DNA from: Oscillospiraceae bacterium
GTDB taxonomy: Bacteria > Bacillota > Clostridia > Oscillospirales > Ruminococcaceae
Reading direction: 5' to 3'
Assembly: GCA_022511485.1 (NCBI GenBank)
Contig: JAFLUJ010000002.1
Coordinates: 1 to 42,277 of the forward strand
DNA length: 42,277 nt
Shown here in pieces: positions 7,810-16,449 of the stretch. The notes beneath the pieces were generated by a model, which was given only the letters and a program-made list of their open reading frames with translations, was not told where the DNA came from and searched no databases. How positions within the stretch are numbered: position 1 is the first letter of the stretch; each line of letters begins with the position of its first letter. The position numbers were made by a program, and so were the translations under genes.

Positions 7810-7824
7810 TTATTTTTTTCTATG

Positions 7825-8667
7825 CTATATCTCTACATGAGCATGACGTGTAACGTGACAGCCGATGTTGACCGCTACCGGAAGTCCTGCAATATGTGTG
7901 GGAGCCTCCTCTATCCCCACACTGAGCGCAGTGGTAGTCCCTCCGAAGCCCTGAGGACCTATACCAAGCTTGTTTATTCTTTCGAGTATCCTTTCTTCCA
8001 TGTCCTTATAAAGCTCCTTGGGATTTTTCACAGCCACATCACGACAGAGAGCCTTTTTCGCAAGATAAGCACAGTATTCAAAGTCTCCTCCTATGCCTAC
8101 TCCGATGACCATGGGAGGACAGGGATTGCTTCCTGCCTTAGAAGCAGTTTCCACAACAAAATCTTCAATATCCGTAATGGACGCCGAAGGAGTGAACATT
8201 TTCATTGCGGACATATTTTCACTTCCGAAGCCCTTGGGACATACAGAAATGGATACCTTATCTCCCTCAACTATTCTGGTATGAACAACAGCAGGAGTGT
8301 TGTCTCCTGTGTTGACACGCTCCAATGGATCGGATACTATAGAACAGCGGAGATACCCTTCTGTGTAACCTCTGGATACTCCCTTATTTATCGCTTCGGA
8401 AAGAGAGCCTCCCACAAAGTGGACATCCTGACCCACATCGAGAAAAATCACCGCCATTCCGGTATCCTGACAGATAGCAAGCTCTTCACTTTCCGCCGCT
8501 TCAATGTTGCGGACAAGATCGGAAAGGACCTCCTTTCCTGTAGGAGATTTTTCCGTTTTCAATGCACAGCCTATACATTCAGCAAGGGATTCAGGCAAAA
8601 ACCGGTTTGCTTTTATACAAAGGTCACGGACGGTATTTTCAATTTCGATAACATCTATTTCACACAT
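7825..8667 (-). CDS. Class I fumarate hydratase, alpha subunit
   Basis: 280 residues, the usual length for the alpha subunit of two-subunit, iron-sulfur fumarases (also related to L-tartrate dehydratase alpha). It interconverts fumarate and malate in the cytoplasm. The three cluster cysteines are visible: C66 (CQDTGM), C183 (NPCPP) and C270 (NIGCHVTRH). The beta subunit, normally next in the operon, is not present; the toxin-antitoxin operon lies there instead. The beta gene must be elsewhere, or the enzyme has been orphaned. A tartrate-type substrate cannot be excluded. Confidence 0.93.
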   Translation of the reverse strand: MCEIDVIEIENTVRDLCIKANRFLPESLAECIGCALKTEKSPTGKEVLSDLVRNIEAAESEELAICQDTGMAVIFLDVGQDVHFVGGSLSEAINKGVSRGYTEGYLRCSIVSDPLERVNTGDNTPAVVHTRIVEGDKVSISVCPKGFGSENMSAMKMFTPSASITDIEDFVVETASKAGSNPCPPMVIGVGIGGDFEYCAYLAKKALCRDVAVKNPKELYKDMEERILERINKLGIGPQGFGGTTTALSVGIEEAPTHIAGLPVAVNIGCHVTRHAHVEI

Positions 8668-8690
8668 AAAAAACTCCTCTGTAAATTAAA

Positions 8691-8871
8691 ACTTCTCCAT
8701 ACAGCCGCTGTTTCATTATATCAAAGATTTTTAATGACATCAAGGTCAGAATGAACAGCAAGCCGTCCTGATGTTTTTGCAAAGCAAAAACTCGGAAAAG
8801 CCGCTTGCGGCTTTTTTTGACGTGCATTAAAAATCTTTGATCTGTTTCAATCAGCGGTTGTAGGGAGAAGT
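8691..8871 (+). repeat. Family A structured inverted-repeat element, copy 1
   Basis: A 181-base nested palindrome. The outer 20-base arms (8691-8710 and 8852-8871) pair with two imperfect positions. A 16-bp inner stem ATCAAAGATTTTTAAT (8720-8735) pairs with 8826-8841. A third stem, ACATCAAGG with CCTGATGT, encloses the conserved loop with AATGAAC. This copy carries an extra insert (about 8775-8820) with two small hairpins, TTTTTGC-AAA-GCAAAAA and AAAAGCCGC-TT-GCGGCTTTT. The element fills the gap between the fumarase and the next minus-strand gene. Confidence 0.8.
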
Positions 8872-8900
8872 ATGACTTCATCAGATATATAAGTGAGCCA

Positions 8901-9143
8901 CTAAAAATCCTCGCCAGAACGGTCGTCGGAATCAGGATCTGCTCCGTCCAAAGCGCTGAGATCATCTAAATCACGGTCAAGATCATCTGCGCAGTCGCAA
9001 TCGTTGAAATATGTCTCATCGTCATCATCAAAATCGTAATCGTACTGCTCGATCTCCTCACGTTTTTTCATAGCATAAGCGGCAGCAGCAGCACCGGCAG
9101 CAGCAGATGTTATTGCCAGCATGATCGCACCAAAAGCTTTCAT
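8901..9143 (-). CDS. Small membrane protein with acidic tail
   Basis: 80 residues from ATG 9143, with AAAGGAG nine bases upstream. One alanine-rich hydrophobic segment (about 3-25) is followed by KKREE and a highly acidic, aspartate-rich tail with a CDC motif. No known domain is recognised. It has its own promoter and stands alone. The acidic Asp/Cys tail could bind metal, but that is a guess. Confidence 0.75.
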   Translation of the reverse strand: MKAFGAIMLAITSAAAGAAAAAYAMKKREEIEQYDYDFDDDDETYFNDCDCADDLDRDLDDLSALDGADPDSDDRSGEDF

Positions 9144-9185
9144 GAAAATCAACTCCTTTGTTTTTGACAGAATATCTATGGTATT

Positions 9186-9214
9186 AGTATATCACATATT
9201 TTACAAAATTACAA
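9186..9214 (-). promoter_or_regulatory. Promoter of the small acidic membrane protein
   Basis: On the minus strand TTGTAA (9214-9209), a 17-base spacer, and TATACT (9191-9186). Confidence 0.7.
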
Positions 9215-9370
9215 TAGTTTTTTTTGAAAAATTGTTATATTTTATAATGACTTGCCATTACACTCTTCCTGTTGACAAACAGTGGTATGATCGTTATGCA
9301 AACTGCGGTCTGAATTGCTATTCATAAAAATTTCACTTGTGAATTAACCGTAAAATAATGGCATTAATGC

Positions 9371-9399
9371 TTGCATTTGAATGAAATTTATGCTATAAT
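9371..9399 (+). promoter_or_regulatory. dnaA promoter
   Basis: TTGCAT at 9371-9376, a 17-base spacer, and TATAAT at 9394-9399, about 35 bases before the dnaA start. A further TTGACA at 9272-9277 with TATGCA 17 bases on may be a second, weaker promoter. Confidence 0.75.
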
Positions 9400-9433
9400 A
9401 TAATAGTATATTATGCTGGATGAGAGGTGCGAA

Positions 9434-10789
9434 ATGAAATCCTTTGATGACGTTTTTGAAATGGTGCGGGAATACTGCATGGAAAAAATAGAAAAAGGGG
9501 AATTGACAAATGTTGCTTACAATCTTTGGATAAATTCTCTTAAACCAGTCAGTCTTGATGAGAATATAGCACATTTTTCCGTTCAGTCTGAATTTCAGGC
9601 TAACATCATAAAAAATAACTATACAAAGATAATTAAAGAGGCTCTTTATGAAGTCCTTGGCTTTGATGTGGAAATAGATATATCCGTTTCCGAAGCTTCA
9701 GAAACGGAAACAGATGAAGACGACGATCCGAGCAAAAAGAAGCCGGAGCTTGAAAGATTATTTTCAAGCGCTGAATACAGCTATACATTCGATACATTTA
9801 TCGTGGGACGTTCAAATGAGTTTGCATATGCAGCCTGCACAGCTGTTGCAAAGGATCCGGGAAGCGCATACAATCCCCTTTTTATACACGGACCTTCCGG
9901 TCTGGGAAAAACGCACCTTGTAACTGCTATCAGCAATGAAATAAAACGTCTCGATCCCGACAACAACATCATTTACGTCACCGGCGAAGCCTTTACAAAC
10001 GAGCTTATCGACGCCATCAAGCAGAAAAAGGACACCGGTCCTTTCCATCAGAAATATCGAAGCGCAGACGTCCTTATTATTGACGACGTCCAATTCATAG
10101 CGGGAAAGGAATCCACTCAGGAGGAATTCTTCCACACATTTAACGAGCTTCACAAGATAGGAAAACAAATAGTGCTAACCTCAGACCGTCCTCCCAAGGA
10201 TATAAAAACCCTGGAGGACAGGATCAGGAACCGGTTCGAGTGGGGTCTTATAGCGGATATATCCACTCCGGATTTTGAAACAAGGGTAGCGATCATCCGA
10301 CGGAAGGCAGAGCTTCTTGATCTTACTCTTACAGATGAAATATCCGAGCTTATAGCCAACAAGCTGAAAAGGGACATCAGACAGCTTGAAGGCTGCGTGA
10401 AAAAGCTTAAAGCAGGACAGCATCTTATGGGAACTCCCCCTACTCTGGCACAGGCTCAGAACGCTATCAGGGAGATAATTTCCGAGGAGCAGCTTCCTCC
10501 CATAACAATAGAAAGGATACTTTCAGAGGTTGCGGGAGTTTACGGAGTAACTGTCGAGGACATATACTCAAAAAAGAGAAGCGCGCAAATATCCATAGCA
10601 AGAAAGGTAAGCTCCTATGTTATAAAAGATGTTATGGATATGTCCTTCCAGTCAATAGGAATGGAGCTGGGTGCAAGAGATCACAGCACAATAATGTACT
10701 ACTATGAGGATGTCACCAAGCTGATAGCAAAGGATCAGCACACAAGGGAAATGATCGAGGATATAATCAAGAACATAAAGACGGTGTAA
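9434..10789 (+). CDS. dnaA: Chromosomal replication initiator protein DnaA
   Basis: AAA+ ATPase that binds DnaA boxes and opens the origin. 451 residues from ATG 9434; this start is preferred to ATG 9413 because GAGAGG lies six bases upstream. Domain I is at about 1-85. The acidic linker (SETETDEDDDPSKKK) is domain II. The AAA+ domain has Walker A GPSGLGKT from residue 153 and Walker B VLIIDDVQFI. The C-terminal helix-turn-helix has the signature DHSTIMY from residue 416. It is followed by oriC and dnaN. No box-like site was seen in its own promoter. Confidence 0.98.
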   Translation: MKSFDDVFEMVREYCMEKIEKGELTNVAYNLWINSLKPVSLDENIAHFSVQSEFQANIIKNNYTKIIKEALYEVLGFDVEIDISVSEASETETDEDDDPSKKKPELERLFSSAEYSYTFDTFIVGRSNEFAYAACTAVAKDPGSAYNPLFIHGPSGLGKTHLVTAISNEIKRLDPDNNIIYVTGEAFTNELIDAIKQKKDTGPFHQKYRSADVLIIDDVQFIAGKESTQEEFFHTFNELHKIGKQIVLTSDRPPKDIKTLEDRIRNRFEWGLIADISTPDFETRVAIIRRKAELLDLTLTDEISELIANKLKRDIRQLEGCVKKLKAGQHLMGTPPTLAQAQNAIREIISEEQLPPITIERILSEVAGVYGVTVEDIYSKKRSAQISIARKVSSYVIKDVMDMSFQSIGMELGARDHSTIMYYYEDVTKLIAKDQHTREMIEDIIKNIKTV

Positions 10790-10844
10790 AATATAACTTC
10801 CGATACTTTTTTAACAGAAATATGCCTGATTTTTCTTCCCCACC

Positions 10845-10930
10845 GCCCCTTGACAGGAGCTTAATAAAGTAAATCTCTTAATTTTACCAACTTTAGGGTA
10901 GAACAAGCCCGCGGGGGCTTCCCCGCCCGC
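10845..10930 (+). repeat. Family B repeat, forward copy between dnaA and oriC
   Basis: Starts with the hairpin-like GCCCCTTGACAGGAGC, then an AT-rich linker (TTAATAAAGTAAAT...), then AAGCCCGCGGGGGCTTCCCC. The same three-part order is seen at 42090-42176 and, with a degenerate second half, at 35413-35500. Confidence 0.75.
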
Positions 10931-10959
10931 ATCGTAAAGGTGAAATTACAATCTGTTTA

Positions 10960-11150
10960 AAAATAAGTTTTCCACAGTGTGTGGAAAACGTTGTGGAAAA
11001 ATAAAAATCCTATGTTTTCTGCTTAAAAATATCTTATTACTTCTTGTATTATAAAAGTTTTCCACATTTTTAAGAGAATACCATTTTTTAGTTGTTGGTT
11101 TTCCACATTTTTTTCCTTTCCACATTGGTGACTTTGAACATATTCCACGG
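10960..11150. other. oriC: Replication origin: DnaA-box cluster (oriC)
   Basis: Nine-base boxes of type TTTTCCACA occur at 10968-10976 (+), 10980-10988 (-), 10992-11000 (-), 11058-11066 (+) and 11099-11107 (+), with weaker matches at 11116-11124 (CTTTCCACA) and 11141-11149. The classical box is TTATCCACA; here the third base is uniformly T. AT-rich stretches (11001-11057) between box groups could unwind. Position between dnaA and dnaN is the usual one in Firmicutes. The rest of the gap to dnaN (11150-11443) holds only promoter-like sequence. Confidence 0.85.
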
Positions 11151-11293
11151 TGAAAATGATCTTTCCTCTTTTCAACGATCATGGAGGAAAAAAGTGTGAA
11201 ACGGCTGTCCCTTTTGCTGAAAGGTCCTGACAGGCTTTTCAACAGTTTGAACATACTCTACTGCTGCTGCTATTTATTATTTATCATTGATAT

Positions 11294-11302
11294 TGATATA
11301 AT
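11294..11302 (+). promoter_or_regulatory. Possible dnaN promoter (extended -10)
   Basis: TGATATAAT is an extended -10 element with no good -35 at the proper distance; dnaN starts 142 bases on. Confidence 0.4.
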
Positions 11303-11443
11303 TGCAGCGAACCGAAACACGAAGATCAAATTTAACAAATTGCTTCTCAGAAAACAGGATATAAGAGATAGGGAGTATTGATATTTATCTTGCCTCCTGC
11401 TTCTTAAACATCTTGCTTCTGGCAGCTGAAAGGATCATGCTAT

Positions 11444-12550
11444 ATGAAATTCTCATGCAGACAAGCGGAGCTTAACGAAGCTCTTGCAAATGTATCAAGA
11501 GCAGTACCTCAGAAATCCCCTATTTCTGCTTTGGAAGGCATAAAAATTTTTCTGAACAAGAATGTTCTGGAGCTTACCGGCTACGATCTGGAGCTTGGTA
11601 TACAGACAAGGATAGAAGTGGTCTCCGAGGATGTGGGAGAGTGTATCCTGAACAGCAAGCTTTTCTGTGATATTGTCAGAAAGATGCCCTACGAAAAACT
11701 TGAAATAGAGATCGACGAGAAGCTCACTACTCTTATAAAAGGCGAAAAGGCAGAGTATAAGATTCTTGCGCTGCCGGCTGACGAGTATCCCTCTATCCCG
11801 GACGTTGACACCGGAGACAGCTTTTCCGTTTCCCAGCCCATGCTGAAAAACATGATAAATCAGACCATCTTTGCCGTTGCCGTTGTGGATAACAAGCCTA
11901 TCCTTATGGGAGAGCTTTTCGACATTATGGATCATAATTTCAACCTCGTAGCAATAGACGGCTTCCGTCTTGCAGTCCGTTCGGAAAGCATCGAATCGGA
12001 CGATCATTATAATTTTGTAGTAAAGGCGAAGGCTCTTTCCGAGGTATCAAAGCTTCTTAAGGATGAGGAAAAGGAAAATGTAACTATGCACGTCTCAAAG
12101 AAGCACATTATTTTTGAGATCGGCAAATACATGGTTTTGTCAAGACTTTTGGAGGGAGATTTCCACAATTACAAGGGATCTATACCTCCAAGTCACGATA
12201 CGGAGATCATCATCAATACCCGTGATCTTATAAACAGCCTTGAAAGATGTATGCTTCTTATCAACGAAAAGGCAAAAGCTCCCGTTAAGTGTCTTTTCAA
12301 GGACGGAATAGTAAAGATCTCCTGCTCCACTTCCTTGGGAAAGCTCAATGACGAGTTTACTGCCGATATATCAGGACCTTCCGTTGAGATAGGCTTTAAC
12401 TGCCGGTATCTTCTTGACGCCCTTAAGGCTTCCGAATCTGACAAGGTAAAGCTGCAGCTCAAGGGTGGTCTGTCTCCTATGAAGATAGTTCCCATGACCG
12501 GAAATGCGTATATTTTCCTTGTTCTCCCAATGAGATTAAAGTCTGAATAA
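11444..12550 (+). CDS. dnaN: DNA polymerase III beta subunit (sliding clamp)
   Basis: Ring-shaped processivity clamp that holds polymerase III and other DNA enzymes on DNA. 368 residues, the family norm, with three clamp domains of about 120 residues. Typical segments include an N-terminal MKFSCRQAELNEAL, LPADEYPSIPDV near the end of domain 1, and the C-terminal PM(R/K)L-like end (VLPMRLKSE). AAAGGA lies nine bases upstream of the ATG. It is first in the group dnaN, S4 gene, recF, remB-like. A family B repeat directly abuts its stop codon. Confidence 0.98.
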   Translation: MKFSCRQAELNEALANVSRAVPQKSPISALEGIKIFLNKNVLELTGYDLELGIQTRIEVVSEDVGECILNSKLFCDIVRKMPYEKLEIEIDEKLTTLIKGEKAEYKILALPADEYPSIPDVDTGDSFSVSQPMLKNMINQTIFAVAVVDNKPILMGELFDIMDHNFNLVAIDGFRLAVRSESIESDDHYNFVVKAKALSEVSKLLKDEEKENVTMHVSKKHIIFEIGKYMVLSRLLEGDFHNYKGSIPPSHDTEIIINTRDLINSLERCMLLINEKAKAPVKCLFKDGIVKISCSTSLGKLNDEFTADISGPSVEIGFNCRYLLDALKASESDKVKLQLKGGLSPMKIVPMTGNAYIFLVLPMRLKSE

Positions 12551-12625
12551 GCAAGGCGGCGAGGAAGCTTCCGCGGGCAGTCCGTTGCGTAATTTTTTCA
12601 ATAAATTAAAATACGACACGGAAAT
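12551..12625 (-). repeat. Family B repeat copy abutting the dnaN stop codon
   Basis: GGCGAGGAAGCTTCCGCGGG, then CGTTGCGTAA and GACACGG, in the same order as after nifJ (2232-2304). It contains the palindrome GGAAGCTTCC. Confidence 0.7.
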
Positions 12626-12658
12626 AAACTAAATAGGAGTATGATTATAACTTAAAAT

Positions 12659-12868
12659 ATGGATAATACTGTTAATATAACTACCGAATATATCAAGCTT
12701 GACCAGCTTCTGAAATTTGCAGGAGCGGTGGCTATCGGTTCGGAAGCAAAGGAGCTTATTTCCCGGGGAAAGGTCTCAGTAAACGGAGAGGTATGCACAA
12801 TGAGGGGAAAAAAGATCCGTCCCGGAGATGTGGTCTCCGTAGACGGTCAGGAAATTAAAGTAGAATAA
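12659..12868 (+). CDS. yaaA: S4-domain RNA-binding protein (YaaA/RlbA type)
   Basis: 69 residues covering one S4 domain: [34 protein letters not shown], then [10 protein letters not shown]. Proteins of this type lie between dnaN and recF in most Firmicutes and are thought to act in ribosome assembly. The start is odd: AGGAG (12635-12639) is 19 bases away, and a five-codon mini frame ATG-ATT-ATA-ACT-TAA (12641-12655) lies between. An in-frame stop at 12653 rules out an earlier start. The stop is one base before the recF ATG. Confidence 0.9.
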   Translation: MDNTVNITTEYIKLDQLLKFAGAVAIGSEAKELISRGKVSVNGEVCTMRGKKIRPGDVVSVDGQEIKVE

Positions 12869-12869
12869 A

Positions 12870-13991
12870 ATGATAATTAACGATCTGAAAGTTCACGGCT
12901 ATAAAAACCTTGATGGCGTGGAAATAAGCCTTGATCCGAAAATGAATATAATTTGCGGAGAAAATGCCCAGGGGAAAACAAATCTTATCGAAGCTGTCTG
13001 GCTTTGCTCCGGGTGCAGATCATTCAGAGGCACAAGAGATAAGGATTTCATAGGCTTTGATAAGGATTCGGCTTCCGTGGAATTAAAATTTACCGATTCG
13101 GTAAGAACTCAGGAAATATCCTTTTCGGTAAAAAAAGGAGCTCTTAAGGATAAGCTGGTCACTCTTAACGGAGTGAAGCTTCCCCTGCTTTCAAAGCTGT
13201 TCGGAAGCTTCCGCTGTGTGGTATTTACTCCGGAGGATCTGAACCTGACAAAAGGGTCTCCCGATAACCGGAGAAGCTTCACCGATCTTTCAATAGCCCA
13301 GATAAAGCCGTCATATATAAGCGCCCTTAATAAATATAATACAGTTTTGTCCCACCGGAATGCCCTGCTTAAAAGCATAAATTTCGGAGGCAGCATAAAT
13401 GCCGACCAGATGGACATATGGAATGAGCAGCTTGCTCAGTCGGGAGCGTATATTTCCGTGCTGAGAAATACTTTCTGCGCTGTTCTGAATGATAAAGTAA
13501 GAAAGCTTTATGATACTATAACCGGCGGCAGAGAGGATCTCGAATTAAAATATCAGTCCACAGTCTATGACGACCTTACAGACGAGACAGACCACAAGGG
13601 CAGACTTGCGGAGGAATATAAACGCAGACTTGAAGAAGCGGTTGATTCCGACATAAAAGCAGGATTCACAACAGTGGGAGTTCATCGGGACGACCTTGGA
13701 GCATTTATAAACGGTCTCCCTATAAGGGAGTTCGGCTCTCAGGGACAAGCCCGTTCAGCAGCTCTGTCAATGAAGCTTGCCCACGCTCAGATAATAAAGG
13801 CAGAGTACGGAGAATATCCGGTGATATTGCTGGATGATGTTTTATCCGAGCTTGACCCTATGAGGCAAAAATTTATTTTAAATAATATAAACGATATGCA
13901 GGTGGTAATAACCTGCTGCGACAGCAGAACAGTTACTGACATGAGAGAAGGCAGAGTGTTCACCCTTAAAAAAGGAAGGATAAAGAAATAA
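12870..13991 (+). CDS. recF: DNA replication and repair protein RecF
   Basis: SMC-like ATPase that helps load RecA at gaps through RecO/RecR. 373 residues. Walker A GENAQGKT starts at residue 30, a GCRSFRG loop follows, the signature region is FGSQGQARSAALSMKLA, and Walker B/D-loop is ILLDDVLSELD. The ATG is one base after the S4 stop and there is no strong ribosome site, so translation is likely coupled. The stop codon overlaps the next ATG (TAATG). Confidence 0.97.
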   Translation: MIINDLKVHGYKNLDGVEISLDPKMNIICGENAQGKTNLIEAVWLCSGCRSFRGTRDKDFIGFDKDSASVELKFTDSVRTQEISFSVKKGALKDKLVTLNGVKLPLLSKLFGSFRCVVFTPEDLNLTKGSPDNRRSFTDLSIAQIKPSYISALNKYNTVLSHRNALLKSINFGGSINADQMDIWNEQLAQSGAYISVLRNTFCAVLNDKVRKLYDTITGGREDLELKYQSTVYDDLTDETDHKGRLAEEYKRRLEEAVDSDIKAGFTTVGVHRDDLGAFINGLPIREFGSQGQARSAALSMKLAHAQIIKAEYGEYPVILLDDVLSELDPMRQKFILNNINDMQVVITCCDSRTVTDMREGRVFTLKKGRIKK

Positions 13992-14242
13992 TGTATCTGC
14001 ATCTTGGAGAAGAAACAGTGGTCAGAAAGAAAGACATAATCGGGATCTTTGATATAGAAAACACATCCATAAGCAAGCATACAAAGGATTTCCTTGCAAG
14101 GTCGGAGAAAGGCGGCAGGGTCGTAACGGTAAGCTATGAGATGCCCAAGTCCTTTGTTGTGTGCAAGGAAAACGGCGGAGAGGAAAAGGTATATATCTCC
14201 CAGATCTCAGCGTCCACTCTGAAAAAGCGGGCGGCAGAATGA
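13991..14242 (+). CDS. remB: DUF370 / RemB-like protein
   Basis: 83 residues. MYLHLGEETVVRKKDIIGIFDIENTS and the later VVTVSYEMPKSFVVC match the DUF370 family, which sits between recF and gyrB in many Firmicutes. In Bacillus subtilis the RemA/RemB proteins regulate extracellular-matrix genes, RemA by binding DNA. It overlaps recF by one base. Family assignment is firm; the regulatory role here is inference. Confidence 0.88.
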   Translation: MYLHLGEETVVRKKDIIGIFDIENTSISKHTKDFLARSEKGGRVVTVSYEMPKSFVVCKENGGEEKVYISQISASTLKKRAAE

Positions 14243-14258
14243 ATAAAAAAAGATAATA

Positions 14259-14378
14259 GCCTACAACCGCAATCTTATTATATCAAAAATTTAGCCGCTG
14301 TCAAGGTTGAAATGAACAGCGAGCTGACCTTGACAACGGCTAAATTTTTGATTTGCTGTAACGAGCGGTTGTAAGGCA
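14259..14378 (+). repeat. Family A structured inverted-repeat element, copy 2
   Basis: Outer stem TACAACCGC (14262-14270) with GCGGTTGTA (14365-14373). The inner stem is 26 bases with one mismatch, 14282-14307 (ATCAAAAATTTAGCC...) with 14327-14352. The 19-base apical region 14308-14326 contains AATGAAC and a mini-stem CAG..CTG. It lies between the remB-like gene and gyrB. The right flank runs into TGATACAAT, a possible extended -10 for gyrB. Confidence 0.88.
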
Positions 14379-14413
14379 AAGTATGATACAATATTTTATT
14401 TAGGAGGATTACG

Positions 14414-16369
14414 ATGTCTGATATTCCGAATAATGAGAAAGTAAACGAAGTATACGACGAAAGTCAGATACAGGTCCTGGAGGGACTTGACCCGGTAAGA
14501 AAGCGTCCCGGAATGTATATAGGCTCAACAGGTGAAAAGGGTCTCCACCATCTGGTATATGAAATTGTGGATAACGCCATCGACGAAGCTCTTGCAGGCT
14601 ATTGTACGGAAATAAAGGTCAATATCTTAAGGGACGACATTATTGAGGTCTCGGATAACGGACGAGGCGTCCCCGTTGGTATCCATCCTACCGAGGGAAT
14701 TTCCGCAGCGACTGTAGTTTATACCGTCCTCCATGCGGGAGGAAAATTCGGCGGCGGCGGATATAAAGTAGCCGGAGGTCTCCACGGCGTTGGTGCTTCC
14801 GTTGTAAATGCCCTTTCCGAATGGCTGGAGCTTACCGTCTATGACGGAAAGAACATCCACTATCAGCGTTTCTACGACGGAGGAAAATACGACGAGGATC
14901 TTAAGGTCATCGGCGATACAGACAAGACTGGTACTACTGTACGGTTCAAAGCCGATCCCACCATTTTCACAGAGACCACTGTCTATAATTATGAGACCCT
15001 CCTTAAAAGACTTCGTGAGCAGGCTTTCCTTAACGCAGGAGTAAAGATAATCTTCTCCGATCTTCGGGACGAGAACAATATCCAGTCCGAGGAGCTTTGC
15101 TATAACGGAGGTATCCGTCAGTTTGTTGAGCATATCCATAAGGTAAAGGGTCTGGAGGCTCTTTCCCAGGAGGTCATCTACCTCAGCGGACAGAAGGGAG
15201 ATTCCTCCGCAGAGATCTCCCTCCAGTGGAATGATTCCTACAACGAGGATATACGCTCTTTTGCAAACAACGTCCATACAATAGACGGCGGTACGCATGA
15301 GACAAGCTTCCGGAACTCTCTCACAAAGGTCATCAACGAGTACGGAAAGAAATTCAATCTTCTTAAGGATAACGACGATAAGCTTTTGGGTGAGGACGTC
15401 CGGGAAGGACTTACTGCTATCGTTTCCGTAAAGCTCACCAACTGTGAATTTGAAAGCCAGACTAAGGTAAAACTGGGAAATCCGGAGGCAAAGGCTCTGG
15501 TAGACGAGATCGTTACCGATAAGCTTATGTGCTGGCTGGAGGAGAATCCCTCCGAAGCAAGGACTATTTTCGATAAATCCCAGGCAGCTCAGAAGGCAAG
15601 AGAAGCGGCTAAGAAAGCCCGTGAGACCGCAAGACGCAAGTCTGCAATGGAATCGGCTTCACTGCCGGGAAAGCTTTCGGACTGCTCCGAAAAGGATGTG
15701 GAGCTTACCGAAATTTACATCGTGGAGGGAGACTCTGCGGGAGGCTCTGCAAAACAGGGCAGAGACAGACGGTATCAGGCTATACTTCCTCTCTGGGGAA
15801 AAATGCTTAATGTTGAAAAGGCACGTATAGACAAGGTGTACGGCAACGATAAACTTATGCCGGTAGTTACCGCTCTGGGAACTTCCATAGGCGAGGACTT
15901 TGACATCACAAAGCTCCGTTACGGCAAGGTAATAATCATGGCGGATGCGGACGTGGACGGAAGCCATATCAGAACACTGCTGCTGACCTTCTTTTTCAGA
16001 TATATGCGTCCGCTGATAACAAACGGAAATGTCTATATCGCACAGCCTCCCCTGTTCAAGGTCACAAAGGGAAAGCAGACGAGATATGCTTTCTCCGAGC
16101 CTGAAAGGGACAAGCATATCAGCGAGCTTAAAGGGGATAACGAAAACGCCAAGATAGACGTACAGCGTTATAAGGGTCTTGGAGAAATGAATCCGGAGCA
16201 GCTCTGGGAAACTACAATGGATCCCGCTACAAGAACAATGCTCAGGGTCACAATGGAGGACGCTGTAAGGGCTGACGAAATTTTTACAATCCTTATGGGT
16301 GATAAGGTAATGCCCAGACGTGAGTTTATTGAAAAGAACGCCAAGTATGTGGAGTCTCTTGATGTTTAA
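14414..16369 (+). CDS. gyrB: DNA gyrase subunit B
   Basis: ATPase subunit of gyrase, which introduces negative supercoils with GyrA. 651 residues, the length typical of Gram-positive GyrB without the extra domain of enteric bacteria. The ATP-binding GHKL domain shows [21 protein letters not shown] and [15 protein letters not shown]. The TOPRIM domain has [15 protein letters not shown] and [13 protein letters not shown], and the C-terminus [27 protein letters not shown] lies six bases before the ATG. A family A element lies upstream. Confidence 0.98.
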   Translation: MSDIPNNEKVNEVYDESQIQVLEGLDPVRKRPGMYIGSTGEKGLHHLVYEIVDNAIDEALAGYCTEIKVNILRDDIIEVSDNGRGVPVGIHPTEGISAATVVYTVLHAGGKFGGGGYKVAGGLHGVGASVVNALSEWLELTVYDGKNIHYQRFYDGGKYDEDLKVIGDTDKTGTTVRFKADPTIFTETTVYNYETLLKRLREQAFLNAGVKIIFSDLRDENNIQSEELCYNGGIRQFVEHIHKVKGLEALSQEVIYLSGQKGDSSAEISLQWNDSYNEDIRSFANNVHTIDGGTHETSFRNSLTKVINEYGKKFNLLKDNDDKLLGEDVREGLTAIVSVKLTNCEFESQTKVKLGNPEAKALVDEIVTDKLMCWLEENPSEARTIFDKSQAAQKAREAAKKARETARRKSAMESASLPGKLSDCSEKDVELTEIYIVEGDSAGGSAKQGRDRRYQAILPLWGKMLNVEKARIDKVYGNDKLMPVVTALGTSIGEDFDITKLRYGKVIIMADADVDGSHIRTLLLTFFFRYMRPLITNGNVYIAQPPLFKVTKGKQTRYAFSEPERDKHISELKGDNENAKIDVQRYKGLGEMNPEQLWETTMDPATRTMLRVTMEDAVRADEIFTILMGDKVMPRREFIEKNAKYVESLDV

Positions 16370-16371
16370 AA

Positions 16372-16438
16372 TAATGCATAATGTGTAATGCATAATGAGT
16401 ACATTAATTATGAATTAAAAATTACGCATTATACGGGG
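16372..16438. repeat. AT-rich palindromic repeat before the Rpn-family gene
   Basis: ATAATGCATAATGTGTAATG at the left and ATTACGCATTAT at the right form imperfect inverted repeats around a TTAATTATGAATTAA centre. This type of TAATGCATAAT sequence resembles small mobile or MITE-like palindromes of Clostridia. Confidence 0.55.
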
Positions 16439-16449
16439 AGGGTAGGCTT

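Noticed and set aside
7687-7810. Possible CRISPR-like array from three equally spaced repeats
   Set aside because: Only three 15-base perfect palindromes, placed upstream of a toxin-antitoxin operon, with low-complexity spacers and no cas genes; operators fit better.
7822-8754. Plus-strand open frame of 310 codons opposite the fumarase gene
   Set aside because: Antisense to a gene with all conserved fumarase motifs; composition is that of a mirror frame and no start signal is visible.
11181-11381. 66-codon frame inside the origin-dnaN gap
   Set aside because: No ribosome site, no family resemblance, and overlap with origin and promoter-like DNA. Chance frame in an AT-rich region.
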